This document shows, piece after piece, positions 47,495 through 57,237 of a stretch of DNA of 64,000 nt (positions within the stretch are counted from its first letter, which is position 1; each line of letters opens with the position of its first letter). The stretch spans positions 6,361,501-6,425,500 of the forward strand of contig CM043963.1 in NCBI GenBank assembly GCA_014529385.2, in the 5' to 3' direction. The translations under genes were made by a program, and so were the position numbers. The DNA comes from Adiantum capillus-veneris. Lineage: Eukaryota; Streptophyta; Polypodiopsida; Polypodiales; Pteridaceae. Below the pieces are notes generated by a model, which had not been told where the DNA came from, searched no databases, and saw only the letters and a list, made by a program, of their open reading frames with translations.

Positions 47495-50400
47495 CGGATG
47501 TCCGATTTTATGATTTTCCGAACCAAACTAAACAACGCCAGAAACACTATAGAGCAAAGAAAAAAACAAAAGGGGTTAGAACCAATCCGATGCCTAGAAT
47601 AAGAGGAAAAAATCAATTCCTAATGCTAGTAAAGGCTGAAGATTGTGTTAAGGATAAGATTTCTGGAAGAATGAGAGGCAGTGATCAAAAGAGCTTACGA
47701 AAAGACAAAAGAGGCTCAAGAAATCAAGTTCAAAATAATGGAACGAAAACTGAAACAGAAAAATCAGAAAAGAACAAGCGCAACAGAGAACACACGGAGT
47801 CCAAGCTAGAACGTAGAAACAAGTACAGAGAGCTCAAGAAAACTCTGAAAGAAGTTTGGACTACAGAAATTGAGAGTGGAGAGGACAAAAACGCCAAAAT
47901 CAAGGAAAACATGGATGTTCCCTCTCACTATAGGAAATTCACAATAGAGGATAGGAAGGTGATATTAACCCCACCTATTCGAGAGAGGAAGGAGAACGAA
48001 TCTTACGACGGACCGGAGGATGCAAAAAAAAATGATTTAGCAGCTCCAGGTGAGCCACCTAGACCGGTCTACATAGCCACAGATTTGTCTCCAGGCGAGG
48101 AAGAGAGACTTTTGAGTCTTCTCAGAGAGTATAGGGATGTGTTTGCATGGTCTTATAAGGACTTAAAGGGAGTTGACCCATCGATATGCCAACACACAAT
48201 CCCACTGAAACAAGACGCAAAGCCTAGCAGACAGAGACCATACACATATAATGATACTTTTGCTAAGCGAATCAAGGAAGAGATAGATAAGCTAATGGAA
48301 GCTGAATTCATATACGAGATTGAACACACCGATTGGGTATCTCCGATTGTGGTAGTACCTAAGAAGAACGGAAAACTCCGAGTGTGTGTCAACTTAAAGA
48401 AAGTGAATGCTGCAACAATCAGGGACAATTATCCCCTGCCGATAACTGATCATGTTCTAGAGCGTGTATCAGGGAAAACAGCATACTCCTTTCTTGATGG
48501 TTTTTCAGGATATAACCAGCTAGCCATAGCATTGGAAGATCAACATAAAACAGCTTTTGCAACGGAGTGGGGAATTTATGCTTATCGGGTTATGCCTTTT
48601 GGTCTAACCAATGCTCCCGCAACCTTCCAGAGGCTGATGACGCATGCTTTCAAAGAATACTTAAGGCTGTTTCTCGAAATATACATGGATGACTTATGTG
48701 TACATTCTCTATTGAGAGATGAGCATCTAGAACACCTAAGAAAAGTATTCGAGAAATGTAGGACATATCGCATTTGTCTCAATCCTGAGAAATGTGTGTT
48801 TATGGTCCGACAAGGCAGAATTCTGGGACATATTGTCTCACAAAACGGAATATCCACGGATTTAGAGAAGATAAAAGCTATAGTGGATATGCCTAGACCA
48901 ACCAACGCGAAACAAGTACAGAGCTTTATGGGACATTGTGGATATTATAGACGATTCATTTACATGTACGCTATAATAGGCCAACCACTTTACAGGCTAA
49001 TAGTGAACTTTGAATGGACAGAGGAGTGTGAGGAATCATTCAAGAAATTGAAAGAGGCACTCATTACTGCTCCAGTCTTGAAATCACCAGATTGGGAGAA
49101 GATATTCCATGTGCATATAGATGCTTCGGCATATGCAATAGGATGCATTCTGGCTCAGCCAGAAGAAGGAAACATGGATTTTCCTATCTGTTACGCCAGT
49201 CGACAGCTCAACCATGCAGAGAAGAATTACACCACAACAGAGCGAGAAGGATTAGGAATGATATATGCTGTGAAGAAATTTTGGCATTATCTTCTAGCCA
49301 ACAAGTTTGTGTTTTTTACGGATCACCAAGCCTTGCTCTACCTAGTGAATAAACCATGCAATACCGGGAGAATAGTGAGATGGTTCATTATCTTACTGGA
49401 ATTCGACTTCACGGTAGTAGTAAAGAAAGGAAAAACACATCTTAGAGCTGATCATCTTTCGCGATTGACGAATGGAGAAGACCCTATAGGAGTAGATGAC
49501 GACATGCCAGACGCGTACTTGTTCAACATAGAAATGATACCTAAGTGGTCTCAAAATGTCGTTAACCTATTAACCTATGGAGGAGAGTTCGATAGAAGAG
49601 AATACAACCTGAAACATATTGCTATTCAGCAATCCAAGAATCTTCAATTGATTGCAGGAAGGTTGTATCAATTGGGAAATGATCATGTTTTACGACTATG
49701 CATCAATCCTGAGGAATATAATATATATCTGTGCGAAGCACATGTTCAGGAATGTGCATTTCATTGTTCAAGAAGGAACACATATAGGAATTTGTTACAA
49801 TTGGGAGTCTATTGGCCAGGAATGAAAGAAAGCGTACATGAATATGTCACTGTATGTATTGTATGTTCATCAAAACCGCCAGCCGAGTATTCAACATTAT
49901 ATCAGATAATGATCGCTCCAGAATGGAGTCAGTATATTGTTGAATATCTCACAAATAGAACTTTCCCAGAAGGAACGTCAAAAGCTCGTCAGAAATCTGT
50001 AGAGACAGAAGCTAGAGATTACGCTTTAATAGGAGATCAACTCTATAAGAGAGGTAAAGACAACCAGCTTAGGATTTGCGCATCAGAGTCTGAGTATGTG
50101 ATAATCCTGGAGCAAGCTCATGGAGGAGTAGGTGGAGGCCATTTCTCAGGTGATAAGACAGCAAAACTTGTCTTAGCCGCAGGAATATGGTGGCCAACAT
50201 TACATATGGACGCTGAGGAATACGTTAAAAGGTGTGATGACTGTCAGCGGACCAAAGTACCACTTAAAAGAGATGATATGCCGCTTAGACCAATGATGGG
50301 GGCAAGAGCTTTTGCAAAATGGGGGATTGATTATGTTGGACCCATTTCACCTCCTGCATATAAGACTCATGCACAATACATAGTTGTGGCTACAGACTAT

Positions 50401-50994
50401 CTAACAAAGTGGGTCGAAGCAAAGGCAACTCAAAAAGCAGATGCCAGGACCACGGCACAATTTCTGTATGAATACGTCTTTGTACGATATGGATTGCCAA
50501 TAGAAATTGTGAGTGATCGAGGCACACATTTCATAAATGAAGTGATAAAGATCCTTCTAGATGAATTCATGGTAATCCATAGGAAATCAGCCCCGTATCA
50601 TCCACAAGCAAACGGACAAGCTGAAGCAACAAACAAAACCATATGTACGGTCCTCACGAAGATTGTATCTGAGTCGAGAACTGACTGGGACCAGAAGTTG
50701 CATTCAACATTATGGGCATATAGGGTAGCATGTAAAACATCAATAGGAACGACCCCATATAACATGGTTTTTGGGCTAAATGCTATCTTGCCAATAGAAT
50801 TCTTGATTTCAACCTTAAGGGTGGCTAAGGATCTAGAGTGGACAGGGCACGAACTCTCTGATAGAATAGATGACCTGGAAAAGCTAGATGAGCTTCGCCT
50901 AAAAGCAGTAGCTTCCATCTACGCTCAAAAAAGGCGACAAAAGGAATTTTTTGATAAGCATGTGTGGACTAAAGAGTTTAAAGTTGGGGACTAG
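47404..50994 (+). CDS. RT, RNase H and integrase ORF (1,196 codons)
   Basis: After a basic linker the RT has [33 protein letters not shown] and the active site YMDD near residues 426-429. RNase H starts near 565 (HVHIDASAYAIG) with TTTEREGLGMIYAVKKF and FTDHQAL. Two zinc modules of the HHCC type follow: H-x6-H..C-x2-C near 779-822 and H-x7-H..CDDCQ near 904-947. The integrase core has GIDYVGP (Asp about 976), VSDRGTHF (Asp about 1038) and NGQAEATNK (Glu about 1074). The frame stops at VGD|TAG, and the remaining integrase C-terminus continues in another frame. It has no natural start codon of its own. Confidence 0.93.
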   Translation: MFHDIPDHPEWGNEADNESTDNSSGNEETITDVRFYDFPNQTKQRQKHYRAKKKTKGVRTNPMPRIRGKNQFLMLVKAEDCVKDKISGRMRGSDQKSLRKDKRGSRNQVQNNGTKTETEKSEKNKRNREHTESKLERRNKYRELKKTLKEVWTTEIESGEDKNAKIKENMDVPSHYRKFTIEDRKVILTPPIRERKENESYDGPEDAKKNDLAAPGEPPRPVYIATDLSPGEEERLLSLLREYRDVFAWSYKDLKGVDPSICQHTIPLKQDAKPSRQRPYTYNDTFAKRIKEEIDKLMEAEFIYEIEHTDWVSPIVVVPKKNGKLRVCVNLKKVNAATIRDNYPLPITDHVLERVSGKTAYSFLDGFSGYNQLAIALEDQHKTAFATEWGIYAYRVMPFGLTNAPATFQRLMTHAFKEYLRLFLEIYMDDLCVHSLLRDEHLEHLRKVFEKCRTYRICLNPEKCVFMVRQGRILGHIVSQNGISTDLEKIKAIVDMPRPTNAKQVQSFMGHCGYYRRFIYMYAIIGQPLYRLIVNFEWTEECEESFKKLKEALITAPVLKSPDWEKIFHVHIDASAYAIGCILAQPEEGNMDFPICYASRQLNHAEKNYTTTEREGLGMIYAVKKFWHYLLANKFVFFTDHQALLYLVNKPCNTGRIVRWFIILLEFDFTVVVKKGKTHLRADHLSRLTNGEDPIGVDDDMPDAYLFNIEMIPKWSQNVVNLLTYGGEFDRREYNLKHIAIQQSKNLQLIAGRLYQLGNDHVLRLCINPEEYNIYLCEAHVQECAFHCSRRNTYRNLLQLGVYWPGMKESVHEYVTVCIVCSSKPPAEYSTLYQIMIAPEWSQYIVEYLTNRTFPEGTSKARQKSVETEARDYALIGDQLYKRGKDNQLRICASESEYVIILEQAHGGVGGGHFSGDKTAKLVLAAGIWWPTLHMDAEEYVKRCDDCQRTKVPLKRDDMPLRPMMGARAFAKWGIDYVGPISPPAYKTHAQYIVVATDYLTKWVEAKATQKADARTTAQFLYEYVFVRYGLPIEIVSDRGTHFINEVIKILLDEFMVIHRKSAPYHPQANGQAEATNKTICTVLTKIVSESRTDWDQKLHSTLWAYRVACKTSIGTTPYNMVFGLNAILPIEFLISTLRVAKDLEWTGHELSDRIDDLEKLDELRLKAVASIYAQKRRQKEFFDKHVWTKEFKVGD

Positions 50995-51038
50995 TTTACA
51001 CTCTGAAACAGCATGCTAAGAAGCTTAAAAAGCGAGGG

Positions 51039-52439
51039 ATGGGTCCTCTGGTGATTAAAGATCTATCACCAAGTGGAGCCGTCAAGCTTGCTACATTAGA
51101 CGGAGAAGAAATGCCCAATTGGATTAGTGGATGCAGAGTGAAAAAGTATCTGTTGCCGCTAACACAAGACATTCTTCTCAAAATACATCAAGAAAAGCTG
51201 CGTGTCCAGAAAAAGAAAAAGATTGAGGAGGAAGCGCAAGCCGAGGCGAAGGAAAGAATGGAGAAAAGAAGACTACTGCGTCAGAAACAGCGCAATGAAG
51301 GAGCACTACGAATAAACGCAGTCAGTATAACAGAAATGGATAATGACAAAGAAGAACCCATCGTTGAATGCAAAGTAGGAACCAACCAAATCAAAGCCAG
51401 AGCACTATTGGATTCAGGAGCTCAAGCTAACCTACTTTCACTCAGTTTGTATAGACAATTGACAAATGACACTAAACTACAAACTGCCAAGCAAGAGTTA
51501 AAAAGTTACTCTGAGAATTCAATCAAAACTGTTGGATGCACAGTTTTACATATACAGATTAACCAATATGTGTATCCTCATATGTTTTACGTGGTTGAAG
51601 ACCAAGCTACACAACATCCATTATTGCTAGGACAACCATGGCAGAAGCAATACAATGCAATGATTGACTGGAGTTCTAAATCAGTGCTTATCAAATACGA
51701 GGGTGAAAGTCAATCAGTTAAGTTCACCAAAGGAGAAGAGCCAACTCCAAAGGAAGAGTCCACGGACAAGGGCAAACAACAACCAGAGAAAAAGAAGAAG
51801 CAATGGCAACCAAAAGTTTCTATACAACCGGATTACTCTTCGACGAGGAATTCTCAACAGTGGATAAGGAAGACAAGCAATAATATAACAGCTCAAACTT
51901 GGAAAAAAACGGAGTCAAAGTTGGTATGGAGACCAAAAAAGGCTGTGCCAGAGAGCACAAAGGTGGAAAACAGAGTTTTCAATACCAGACAACGGAGTGA
52001 TTACCGACAATCAAGGACAGTGAAACAGATCTGGATTCCAAAGAAGTTCATGACGGCACAAAGCTACAGCAAGCAAATTTGGATCCCAAAGATTTGTAAA
52101 AAGGAACTCCCTTCAATACAATCAATGGAAACTCCTAGGTATTTCAAGGCGAGGAAATCAACACACAGAACAAAGCAGGTTTGGGTCACAAAGAGTTTGT
52201 GGCAAGCACAAGCAAAGCGGAAGCAGATTTGGATAGTAAAAAAAGACAACAAGGTAACGAAGAATACATCTACTGATTCTACTACCGAAGTGCCAAAACC
52301 AACCCAAAACCCGACCACCAATCCTTCAATCAAACAAAGAGCAGCTTTATTGGAAAGACTGTTGTATCATCGCTCTACAATTGCATTGGGAACTGATGAC
52401 CAAAACAACTACAATGCTTCACCCACAGACACTTCATAG
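51039..52439 (+). CDS. integrase C-terminus plus second aspartic-protease-like domain
   Basis: The frame is open from about 50990; residues 1-40 (MGPLVIKDLSPSGAVKLATLDG..RVKKYL) are the missing end of the integrase, so this is the continuation of the pol ORF after a one-base shift. Then comes a Lys/Glu-rich helical linker and a retropepsin-like domain with ALLDSGAQANLLS near residue 125 and HPLLLGQPWQKQYNAMIDW near 195. The C-terminal half is basic and repeats a K-Q-x-W-x-P/x-K-K motif (LVWRPKK, KQIWIPKK, KQIWIPK, KQVWVTK, KQIWIVKK). A protease-like domain in this place is not part of the standard gypsy order. It might cleave the polyprotein tail or be a non-catalytic binding domain. Confidence 0.8.
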   Translation: MGPLVIKDLSPSGAVKLATLDGEEMPNWISGCRVKKYLLPLTQDILLKIHQEKLRVQKKKKIEEEAQAEAKERMEKRRLLRQKQRNEGALRINAVSITEMDNDKEEPIVECKVGTNQIKARALLDSGAQANLLSLSLYRQLTNDTKLQTAKQELKSYSENSIKTVGCTVLHIQINQYVYPHMFYVVEDQATQHPLLLGQPWQKQYNAMIDWSSKSVLIKYEGESQSVKFTKGEEPTPKEESTDKGKQQPEKKKKQWQPKVSIQPDYSSTRNSQQWIRKTSNNITAQTWKKTESKLVWRPKKAVPESTKVENRVFNTRQRSDYRQSRTVKQIWIPKKFMTAQSYSKQIWIPKICKKELPSIQSMETPRYFKARKSTHRTKQVWVTKSLWQAQAKRKQIWIVKKDNKVTKNTSTDSTTEVPKPTQNPTTNPSIKQRAALLERLLYHRSTIALGTDDQNNYNASPTDTS

Positions 52440-52460
52440 TCGTCCGGGAGGACTCAGACT

Positions 52461-52474
52461 AGGAGGGGGGGAGG
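52461..52474 (+). other. internal polypurine tract
   Basis: A purine run with seven consecutive G, 22 bases after the stop of the second-protease ORF. It closely resembles the terminal tract at 58550-58561 and may act as an additional plus-strand primer. Confidence 0.6.
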
Positions 52475-54078
52475 TATACAGGAGCTACAAAGCAGCTACA
52501 AGTGGAAAAAAAACAAAGAAAAACAAAAATTATATTACAAGGGCAGTGTCTTACATGATTTTGCAATTTTTTATGTTTGATTCTGGATATTGGTAATATT
52601 TATGCCCTTATATACCTTGTTTTGCAACAAGAAGAGATCAAATGATGAATTTGGGTCTCTAAATGTGTAAATATCACTAAATAAGAGTGTTTTTGGAGCT
52701 AAAAAGTGGAAAAAGTGGTAATCCAAGTCCAGAAATCACAAAGAAGTGTATATTCATATACACAGGGTTACCAGCTATTTATCATGTATGTTTGGAATTT
52801 TTTGGCTTCAATTTGCTATTTTCTTTTATTTTTTATGATTTTCTTAATAAAAATAAAAGAAAAATAAAAAAGCAGGTGAAATGAGATCGGAAAAAAGAAA
52901 AGAATAGACGGTGATGATCCTCATGACAAGGGAAACCCAGGATAAAAATTGGGTACAATTCTGAAAAAGTTGCGGAAAGCCCGAAATGACAGAATTTTGG
53001 CAAAGTGGACAGATTTCTCAGAAACAGGTCAAACGGAGTCCAAATTGAGAAATTTCAAATCCTACAGTGCATTTCACGATGAGATAGGAGCACATGTCAA
53101 ATTTGGTAACAAGTGATCCGGGAAGCCCGAAGTTAAGTATTTTTCACTTCACTATCAAGCTCATTTCCACTATTACCTTCTTGGAGAGAGCAAAGAGCAC
53201 ACAGGAGCATCCGGCCTTCTACCGCCTTCTACGACTGCTACGAGAGCTCAGAGGACACCAGACATGAGAGGTAGACTCGTTGCCATAAGCTTTTGATGCT
53301 TATCGTTAACTTTTGTCGCGAAAACTCACCAAAACCAAGAAACAAGAGCAGACGGGGAATGAAGAAGAACGCTAGGTAGGGGCACAACCGCCTAACCAAA
53401 CCTTGCAAGAACTTAGAGGTGGGTTACCCTAGTATAGGAGATGAGTTTCTAACACTCAAAGCTCGAGAAAGAACTACTGGAAAAACCCTAGGTCAACAGA
53501 GCCTGCAAGAGGCAAACAGAAAAAAGTTGTCGGAACGACACAAAACTTCTCAGGAAGCTTAACAACATCGAGGGCAATGCAACCATGGAGTATCTCCAGG
53601 TTTGGATCACCAAAAGTAGGTCGGAACAACCGATTCGGCTGTGGACACACAAAGCATCATTTTGGCATAACAGCTAAAATTGACGACCAAATGACATGAA
53701 ACTTCACGAGCAGTTTCAACTCTACATGGATGACTTATGTTTGCAAGCAAAACCCAAAAGAAAGCTGATTCACTTACCGATGGTGAAAAAGACGCTTTCG
53801 GGCAACCAAATGGAGAAAGATGGAGAACGGGGAGCCAAAGTCAAGTCCAACCAACTGGATGGCTTCACAACATATCCAATGAGCTGGAAATGCAACTCTC
53901 GAGAAGAAAAGTTGAAGAAATTCAACTCCAAGGCAAAAAGACGACTTTTTAGTACTGAAATGCCTATAAGGGGGCTTTTTAGCTAAACTGATGACTTTTT
54001 AAGTTGAAAACTAGCTAGCAGGGCTTAGGGCACTAGCACAAAGCATTCTTTGCACAAAAAGACCAACATTTCAAGAAA
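52475..54078 (+). other. untranslated spacer of the gypsy element
   Basis: AT-rich DNA with no convincing gene. A 96-codon frame (53696-53986) contains YMDD by chance and lacks any RT context. Confidence 0.6.
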
Positions 54079-55089
54079 AGACATCATACGCGTATGATGT
54101 CTCACAGCATGATTTTCACATTCATTTCAACATTTGAGTGCATAGCCTCATTCCACATGTTAATCACATCCTATGAACCAAGTATCATGAGAATTGGAGT
54201 TAGAAAACTCAAGGAAAACCAAAAAGACGCAAAGTAGGCCATAAAATTGATTTTTGGTCCTAATTTTGTCAAAATAACTCCAAACTCATTGAAACTTTGT
54301 AGGATTGTTGGTTAACACATCTACAAGCTATCTGGAATAAAAAAGCACCATTTTGACACAAAAGACATCATACGCGTATAATGTCTATTTGCACTTATAG
54401 AGCCAAAAATGCTCATTTGTCATCATACATCCATTATATATATCTAATACATGCTACATATGAAGTTTGGAACCATTTGGTCAAGTGGATCACCCCATTA
54501 GCCCAATTAAGAGAAAATCCTTCATACAAAGCCTATTTTTGTCCCAAATCCAACATATTCAAGTCCAAACCAAGATTTGAGTATAAACAGTCCTTCACTA
54601 GCACATGGAGAGTCCACAGAACCAATCCCATGAAAAATTGATGAAAAAGACATCATACGCATATGATGTCTCCAGAGCCATTTTTAGCCCAAAATCTATC
54701 CAAACTTCATAAATCCACTGAATAAGCCTATCTAAAGCCAAATCCAAGCTTATAGAGAAAATTGGTCCAAAAATGCACTAAAAGACATCATACGCGTATG
54801 ATGTCTCACTATGTGATTTTGGCACCTCAGGGCTTCAACCACCAAACAGAAGTGTTCTACATGCCATTTGAAAGTAATCCACCAAGTTTTATCCAATTTG
54901 GATCATAAAATCCATTTCCCTTTCAAAATTTTGCTAAGAGCCTGAACTGGACTGGACTGGCCAAAACTTGACCAAATGGTATCCAAACTCAAATCCAAGC
55001 ATATGACACTCATGTATACACTATCAGCTACAAGCACAACCAATATGAAGTCATTCTGACACAAAAGACATCATACGCGTATGATGTCT
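54079..55089 (+). repeat. palindrome cluster 2 (5 copies of the same 24-bp palindrome)
   Basis: Copies at 54079-54102, 54363-54386, 54648-54671, 54783-54806 and 55066-55089. The first, fourth and fifth are perfect. Spacings are 284, 285, 135 and 283, close to the 289/125/284 pattern of cluster 1. The intervening DNA is poorly conserved. Confidence 0.95.
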
Positions 55090-55255
55090 CAAGCATGTTT
55101 TTGAGCCCAGTTTGCATATTTTTTCACCTACATTGCATCCTTAGGCCCTGAATAGCTCATGTTTCAATTTTCAAGTCATTTGAATAGTTAAAAGCTTCAT
55201 TTCGGCTTTCAGTACTAAAAAGACGCTAACTTCTGTTATTGGAGTTACAGGATCC

Positions 55256-57223
55256 ATGGATTCCGCTAAGTCATCGGCAACTAAGAGAAAAAGACCAACC
55301 ATCAAGGATGCTCTTGCAGAGGCAGAACCTTTTGATATTCCAACAGAAACCCTCAAGCCAACCAAGACTTGGGTGGAGGAAGCAGTACTAGAAAAAGAGG
55401 GAATAAAGATCTACCAGGGGACTTTCAGAGATCCTCAAGGGCAATCGGTCGATGTACCTATGATCTCACGAGAATTAGTGGATTATAGCAGATCAGAGAA
55501 CATAAGCAGATACCTGGAAAAGGCTGACTTACACAGGTTCTTCACCTCGAGACCATCAGGTGTAGACACAAGAAGAGTGTATGAGTTGGCAACATCCATT
55601 CAGAAGGATGGGAAAGCCACGTTGACAGCCATGGATGGAGAAACAGTTGAAGTACAGATCACTCCACAACTCATTGCAGATGCATTGAAGCTGCACAACA
55701 AAGGGAGTTCTGTCAGAGAAAGAAGGGAGGCTATAGAGGTCTATGGATCAAAGAAACAAAATACAACCTACGCAGATATGGCAGATCAACGAGCGGCAAC
55801 CCTTTGCCGATTATACAACCAATTTTTCCATGTGTGTAGTAAAAGACCGCAGAAGTATACTACACCACCCCATGCCATTGCGACAACCATCACATGGGCA
55901 CTGAAGAGCAACATGCCAAAAGAGGTGAACTATGCTCAATACATCCACGAGCAAGTAATCGCCATGCACAACCAGAAGCCAAAGTACATATGAGGAGGAG
56001 AAATCCTAACAAGAATAGCTTATGAAGCTATTGGAGCTAGGGATCAAGGGCCACAGATTCCCTCCCAGAATGAGTGGCTTAGAGAAGCCGATGAGGAGGA
56101 AGTACAGCAAGAAGTATCCAAGAGGGCGTCCACAAGAGCACGCCGAAAACTAGAAATAGTTTCAGAACCTGAGGAGGCCGTGGACGAGCCGCTCAAGAAG
56201 AAAGTGAAGAAGAAGGCCGATCCCAAGCAAACCAAAAGTCAAAAAGCCGCAAGAATGGAAAGGCTGGTGGAGCAGTTTAGAGTGGAAAGAGCTCTAAAGG
56301 GGGACTTCGAAGAAATGTGGGTGCCAGACCCTAGTAAAGTCGGAACCAGCTCAGCCAGGCCACATGTTGATCAATATGATCAATATATTAGAGCTTATGA
56401 GGAGTCGGAGGCCATACTGGAGCAGCAACCTGTCGAGCCTTATACTGAAGAGGAAGTGCAGCTTTTAAAAGCTGAGCTGCAAAAGGACGACAAGGGGAAG
56501 AAAAAAATAGATGAGTCTACTGAACCTAAAGAGACAGTAAGGCAAGCAAACAAAGGGAAAGCCAAGGTGACTGAAGACAATCAGCCCTCTTTTACTGTTG
56601 TACCAAGCCCGAAGAAGATGGAAATTATTGTGGAGGAAACCACAATAGAAATAGAAACAGAAATTATGGAAAAGCCGGAGGCCGGGACCAAGGAAAAGGA
56701 GATAGATCCAGTTCAGCAAAAGAAAGATGATTATGAGGATCTAGTAGCGATCGGATACAGTGAAGAAGAGGCCCTGGAGGCAGTTTATGGGATATCCCTA
56801 CGGAAACAAGATGATCGGAAAGGGACGAAAGAAAAGACAAAGGGTACAATGGAAAGTGAAGAAAAAATGGTCGAGCCGAAGCCATTGGAGGTGGTGGCAC
56901 AAAGAGCTGTCAAGTTGACAGATGAAGATGAAAAAGACATGCACATGGTGCATGAACTGCTCAGCAAGATTAAAGAAAGATCCAGAGCAAAGGAAGTAGC
57001 ACTTGAGACAACAAAACAAAAGGAAGCAGAGTTGCAGAAGAAGTTAGAGAATGCTATGACTGAATCTGAAAGTCATAAAGCATCACTCTACGACGCAGAA
57101 AACGAGAGAGACGGCTTGATACTCCAACTAGCCGAAGCTTCAAGAGAGGTAACAAGCTCACAGGAAGCAAAGGAGCGAATAGAAATGAGCTGGAGGCAGC
57201 CAAGGATGAGCTCATTGAGCTAA
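55256..57223 (+). CDS. accessory ORF, N-terminal two thirds (one in-frame TGA)
   Basis: ATG at 55256 (MDSAKSSATKRKRP). 245 codons, TGA at 55991-55993, then the same frame stays open to 57223. The first part has a basic, nuclear-signal-like start and a folded-looking region (ISRELVDYSRSENISRYLEKADLHRFF.. to VNYAQYIHEQVIAMHNQKPKYI) reminiscent of the accessory proteins of other large plant retrotransposons. After the stop come basic KKKVKKKADPK-type and Glu/Lys-rich segments predicted to be coiled coil. The function is unknown. The TGA is probably a late mutation. Confidence 0.75.
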
Positions 57224-57237
57224 GGGAAAGAGTCGAA

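Noticed and set aside
53696-53986. YMDD motif in a 96-codon frame
   Set aside because: No other RT motif around it; the similarity to the true RT site is a short chance match in the spacer.
41948-55089. CRISPR-like array (regular repeats)
   Set aside because: The repeats are perfect palindromes within a plant retrotransposon, spaced 125-289 bases, with no cas genes.
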